Assembly (NCBI GenBank): GCA_937920635.1
Contig: CAKZUE010000033.1
Span: 1-64,000, forward strand
DNA from: an uncultured Bryobacteraceae bacterium
Lineage (GTDB): Bacteria > Acidobacteriota > Terriglobia > Bryobacterales > Bryobacteraceae
Length of the DNA: 64,000 bases
Reading direction: 5' to 3'
Part shown: positions 63,122-64,000 of the stretch, piece after piece
Numbering within the stretch: the stretch's first letter is position 1
How the letters are laid out: each line of letters starts with the position of its first letter
The notes under the pieces: model-generated
The model's input: only the letters and a program-made list of their open reading frames with translations
Told to the model about the DNA's origin: nothing
Database searches by the model: none
Program-made: the position numbers and the translations under genes

Positions 63122-63741
63122 GCAACAACCCGATTCGGATTGCTGTTGTCGAGGACCAGTATTTCTTCCGTCTCGCTCTCCGCACTACCATCGACAGCCG
63201 TCCCGATATGCAGATCGTCGCCGAGACTGACAAAGGTTCTGAAGCTCTTTCGATGTGCCGCACTTGCCTGCCGGATGTGGTCATCCTCGATCTGCGGCTG
63301 CCCGACGTTTCCGGCTTTGAGGTCATTCAGCAGATCCACCGAGAGTTGCCGCGCATCGCGATCCTGGTTCTCAGTAACTATGAGGGCAGCGAGGACGTCC
63401 GGCGCGCGCTGGCTGCCGGCGCGCTGGCTTATCTCACGAAAGATGCCGATGCCGAGATGCTCATCCGGGGCATTCTCCAGGTCCACTCGGGCAAGCGTTA
63501 CGTGTCTCCCTCCGTGGGCGCGCTGCTGGCTGAGGAGATCAGCGCCGAAGGGCTCACGGCCCGCGAGCTCGACGTGATTCACCTGATGGCCAAGGGTTGC
63601 AGCAACCGCGAGATCGGCGAACGGCTCGGGATTGCAGAAAACACCGTGCGCGTCCATGTCAGCCGGATTCTGGACAAACTGGGCGTCCATGACCGCACTC
63701 AGGCGGTGATGCGCGCCGTCGAGCGGGGCCTTCTCCATTGA
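63118..63741 (+). CDS. NarL/FixJ-family response regulator
   Basis: This 207-residue protein has a receiver domain with the acidic pocket VVEDQ, phosphoacceptor Asp58 (VVILDLRLP) and Lys108 in YLTKDAD, and a LuxR-type HTH from about 145 (LTARELDVIHLMAKGCSNREIGERLG). It should be the partner of the upstream kinase, translated in coupling (ATGA). Targets are unknown; the nearby glycan-active genes are possible. Confidence 0.95.
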   Translation: MSNNPIRIAVVEDQYFFRLALRTTIDSRPDMQIVAETDKGSEALSMCRTCLPDVVILDLRLPDVSGFEVIQQIHRELPRIAILVLSNYEGSEDVRRALAAGALAYLTKDADAEMLIRGILQVHSGKRYVSPSVGALLAEEISAEGLTARELDVIHLMAKGCSNREIGERLGIAENTVRVHVSRILDKLGVHDRTQAVMRAVERGLLH

Positions 63742-64000
63742 GCTAGCGCGCTGCTGCCATGTTTCCGCTGCCGCGCTGCCGGCGCCGCCACTGAGCCCGC
63801 GGAAGCAGACATGCAGGAGCGGAACAACGGCTCGGAGTTCCAGGCTCGTCATCCCGCAAAAAACGCTGCAAACCGCCACCGCGCCAGGGTGGATTTCTGG
63901 GATTCGCCGCGCGCGGCTCAGGTGTCTCGTCCCACCGGCGCTCGTAGCATGCGCGGGAGGAACCGATGGGAGCGCCCTGCCGGGTATCTCCGGGGAGAAT
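63742..64000. other. Region after the response regulator, no confirmed gene
   Basis: No complete gene is visible. A possible truncated plus-strand gene starts at ATG 63966 with GGGAGG 5 bases upstream, but only about 11 codons fit in the window, too few to identify. An alternative ATG at 63949 lies in another frame. Confidence 0.4.

Overview
The window is about 64 kb of GC-rich bacterial chromosome with densely packed, mostly full-length genes and no phage, transposon, tRNA or rRNA that I could see. The gene mix suggests an acidobacterium of the Solibacter/Bryobacter type. It holds many secreted glycoside hydrolases (GH127, GH97, GH2) and BNR sialidase-like proteins, NIPSNAP and M2, M1 and M28 peptidase proteins, and a Gld-like ABC cluster followed by a DUF4340 protein. 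That assignment is inference from gene content; nothing in the window is diagnostic by itself.

Layout. 1-2.3 kb: end of metG, then tatD and a polyprenyl diphosphate synthase. 2.3-6.1 kb: a large unknown protein convergent with a GH127 enzyme. 6.1-13.1 kb: an accessory surface-glycan-like locus. Its left arm (minus strand) carries an asparagine-synthase-like protein, a GNAT and a flippase; its right arm (plus strand) carries a Gfo/Idh oxidoreductase split by an in-frame TAG and an NAD-dependent epimerase. 13.5-17.5 kb: one 1334-residue secreted protein joining a prolyl oligopeptidase to a clan-A glycosidase. 17.5-22 kb: galT, a UxaA/GarD-type sugar-acid dehydratase, a small membrane protein and a GntP permease, which together look like sugar-acid uptake and catabolism. 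22-33 kb: secreted or surface peptidases and glycan-active proteins with pdxA. 33.4-39.4 kb: housekeeping block clpX, lon, engB, rho. 39.4-41.9 kb: a visibly less GC-rich island with its own promoter, an operator-like palindrome and two secreted proteins, one very cysteine-rich. 42-50.3 kb: hydrolase, aat, a Sec-exported Gfo/Idh-like protein, a YwaF-type membrane protein, a sialidase and a discoidin-GH2 enzyme. 50.3-51.9 kb: Wzm/Wzt-type polysaccharide exporter. 52-56.5 kb: Gld-like ABC module. 56.6-60.2 kb: NAD salvage (pncB-pncA), rsfS, a coiled-coil M15-like secreted protein and hpt. 60.2-63.7 kb: a beta-propeller sensor kinase and its NarL-type regulator.

Two patterns run through the window. 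Many genes have a TANNNT hexamer only 6-7 bases before the start codon and no Shine-Dalgarno sequence, which suggests leaderless mRNAs. Several convergent gene pairs have stop codons that touch or overlap. The most unusual items are the peptidase-glycosidase fusion, the amber-interrupted oxidoreductase, the asparagine-synthase-like protein whose conserved Cys is not N-terminal, and the cysteine-rich island with a palindrome and a poly-C run directly before its promoter.
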